A DNA stretch of 16,083 nt from Clostridiales bacterium (GTDB taxonomy: Bacteria > Bacillota > Clostridia > Peptostreptococcales > NVVX01): assembly GCA_021129785.1 (NCBI GenBank), contig JAJOKQ010000158.1, forward strand, positions 1 to 16,083, in the 5' to 3' direction. This document shows, piece after piece, positions 14,940 to 16,083 of this stretch. Below the pieces are notes generated by a model that saw only the letters and a program-made list of their open reading frames with translations, was not told the origin of the DNA and searched no databases. Position 1 is the first letter of the stretch. Each line of letters opens with the position of its first letter. A program made the position numbers and the translations under genes.

Positions 14940-15433
14940 TGAAAATTGGTATTTGTCCAGGAAGCTTTGACCCAATTACTTATGGGCATATAGATATAAT
15001 TGAAAGAGCTGCAAATATATGCGATAAGGTTATCGTTTCAGTATTAGACAATGACAGTAAAAAAGCATTGTTTTCTTTAGAAGAAAGAGTTAGGTTAATA
15101 AAAGAGGTTGTAAAAGAATTTGACAATGTTGAAGTAGAATCATTTAATAGCTTACTAATAGATTATGCTAGAGAGAGAGAAGCTTTAGTAATTATCAAAG
15201 GATTAAGAGCAGTATCAGATTTTGAATATGAGTTTCAAATGGCATTAATGAACAGAAAACTATGCCCAGAGATTGAAACTATATTTCTAACAACTAATAA
15301 TAGATACTCTTATTTGAGTTCTAGTTTAGTTAAAGAAATTGCGAAATTTGGTGGGTGTATTGATAAATTAGTACCTATGGCAATAAATGAAGCAGTAAGT
15401 AAAAGAATAAAAGAATCTTCAATTAAGTCTTAA
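14939..15433 (+). CDS. coaD: Pantetheine-phosphate adenylyltransferase (PPAT)
   Basis: Adenylates 4'-phosphopantetheine to dephospho-CoA, the penultimate step of coenzyme A synthesis. The nucleotidyltransferase signature PGSFDPITYGH (7-17) carries the catalytic His, followed by KALFSLEERV, the substrate loop IKGLRAVSDFEYEFQMALMNR and the C-terminal YSYLSSSLVKEIA ATP-binding segment. At 164 residues it matches the family. The start overlaps the rsmD stop by one base and has GGAGGAAGG just upstream. A 9-bp inverted repeat straddles its stop codon. Confidence 0.97.
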   Translation: MKIGICPGSFDPITYGHIDIIERAANICDKVIVSVLDNDSKKALFSLEERVRLIKEVVKEFDNVEVESFNSLLIDYAREREALVIIKGLRAVSDFEYEFQMALMNRKLCPEIETIFLTTNNRYSYLSSSLVKEIAKFGGCIDKLVPMAINEAVSKRIKESSIKS

Positions 15434-15445
15434 AGGAGATTCTTT
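15410..15445 (+). terminator. Stem-loop across the coaD stop (weak terminator or RNA end)
   Basis: AAAGAATCT (15410-15418) pairs perfectly with AGATTCTTT (15437-15445) across an 18-base loop containing the coaD stop codon. The stem is AT-rich and the downstream sequence has only short T runs, so efficient termination is doubtful. It may instead stabilise an mRNA 3' end or occlude something downstream. Confidence 0.3.
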
Positions 15446-15535
15446 GAAATTGTTTCTATATCACAGGGACTAGCAGAAATAATGGAGATACAGACTAAGT
15501 AAGAAGCAAACTTTATATATGAAGGGGGCATCATC

Positions 15536-15982
15536 GTGAAAGTGATTGAACTACTCGAAGAAATGGAGGATATTGTAGAAGGCGGTTCCACTATACCTTT
15601 TGCACAAAAAGTATTAGTAGATAGAGGAGAACTCTTAGAGTTGATTAGAGAAATAAGAATATTATTGCCGGACGAAATAAAGCAAGCTCAATGGATTAAG
15701 GAAGAAAGGCAAAAAATTTTATCAGAAGCTCAAAATGAAGCGGACATAGTGTTAAAGGAAGCAAATAACCATATTATGGAAATGATTAATCAAGACGAAA
15801 TAACAAAGCTTGCAAATGCAAATGCAGAAAAAATTATTTTTCAAGCAAAAACTATCGCTAAGGAAATGCGTATAGGAGCTAAAGAGTACACAGATGAATT
15901 ACTACAAGATGCAGAAGAGTATCTTTTAAAATTGACGAAAACGCTAAAAAATAACCGGGAAGAACTGAAGGAAATGAAGTAG
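15536..15982 (+). CDS. Coiled-coil protein encoded downstream of coaD, function unknown
   Basis: A 148-residue, highly charged protein with no membrane segment or signal. The first 45 residues (IELLEEMEDIVEGGSTIPFAQKVLVDRGELLELI) look like a conserved folded head. From about residue 48 to the end it is Glu/Lys/Ala-rich with heptad-like spacing and should form a long helical coiled coil. Similar proteins are found next to coaD in Clostridia, often labelled ATPase or ATP-synthase-like, probably only because of coiled-coil similarity to stalk subunits. I infer a scaffolding or structural role and cannot name one. The GTG start is 7 bases after a GGGGG Shine-Dalgarno run. It is 102 bp from coaD. 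Confidence 0.75.
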   Translation: MKVIELLEEMEDIVEGGSTIPFAQKVLVDRGELLELIREIRILLPDEIKQAQWIKEERQKILSEAQNEADIVLKEANNHIMEMINQDEITKLANANAEKIIFQAKTIAKEMRIGAKEYTDELLQDAEEYLLKLTKTLKNNREELKEMK

Positions 15983-16083
15983 ATTCTTCATTAAAAATAG
16001 CGGTAGTATTAAGCACATAATTCCACCTTTAGCATTAAATTTGCAAGCAGATTTATGCGTTTGTTTATGATTTAACCCAAATA
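15983..16083. other. 101-bp end of window, nothing recognised
   Basis: AT-rich sequence after the coiled-coil gene with no clear ORF. A TTGCAA and a TATGAT occur, but 19 bp apart, too far for a confident promoter. The next gene lies beyond the window. Confidence 0.4.

Noticed and set aside
1..16083. CRISPR array, tRNA, rRNA or prophage genes
   Set aside because: I saw no regularly spaced repeats, tRNA-like cloverleaf, rRNA segments or phage proteins in the window.

Overview
This is chromosomal DNA from a low-GC, Gram-positive, almost certainly endospore-lineage Firmicute of class Clostridia. The evidence is the AT-rich codon use, the strong purine Shine-Dalgarno sites (AGGAGG and, unusually often, GGGGG), the PASTA-domain serine/threonine kinase, and a gene order that matches the conserved Bacillus/Clostridium block rsmB-rlmN-stp-prkC-rsgA-rpe-thiN-(spoVM slot)-rpmB-asp23-fakA-recG, followed by rsmD-coaD. 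The genus cannot be fixed from sequence reading alone.

Region 1 (1-7949) is a tightly packed plus-strand run. It holds the 3' part of a YugP-type membrane zinc peptidase, then rsmB (16S rRNA m5C methyltransferase), rlmN (23S/tRNA m2A methyltransferase), stp and prkC (antagonistic protein phosphatase and kinase that sense the cell wall), rsgA (30S maturation GTPase), rpe (pentose phosphate) and thiN (thiamine pyrophosphokinase). Gaps range from 1-bp overlaps to about 50 bp, so it reads as one or two operons linking ribosome modification and maturation with cell-wall signalling.

Region 2 (7950-8713) is the transcriptional break. A 324-bp stretch with no conventional gene sits where Bacillus subtilis keeps spoVM and contains two or three tiny ORFs. 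rpmB (L28) is on the minus strand with its own promoter and terminator, back to back with a promoter for asp23.

Region 3 (8714-13024) holds asp23, a fakA-like kinase, recG and a small membrane protein of unknown function.

Region 4 (about 13025-14200) is accessory DNA lodged between the recG and rsmD sectors. It contains the decayed 3' end of a REP-associated/IS200-like (RAYT) transposase with frameshifts and stops, then an intact type II toxin-antitoxin pair (YefM/Phd antitoxin, RelE/ParE toxin). A perfect inverted repeat overlaps the -10 box of the pair. A 9-bp direct repeat flanks the module.

Region 5 (14201-16083) returns to core genes: a leader with nested inverted repeats, rsmD, coaD and a coiled-coil protein. 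I did not find a convincing undescribed system. The most rewarding places to look are the spoVM-position micro-ORFs, the RAYT relic plus toxin-antitoxin insertion, and the structured rsmD leader.
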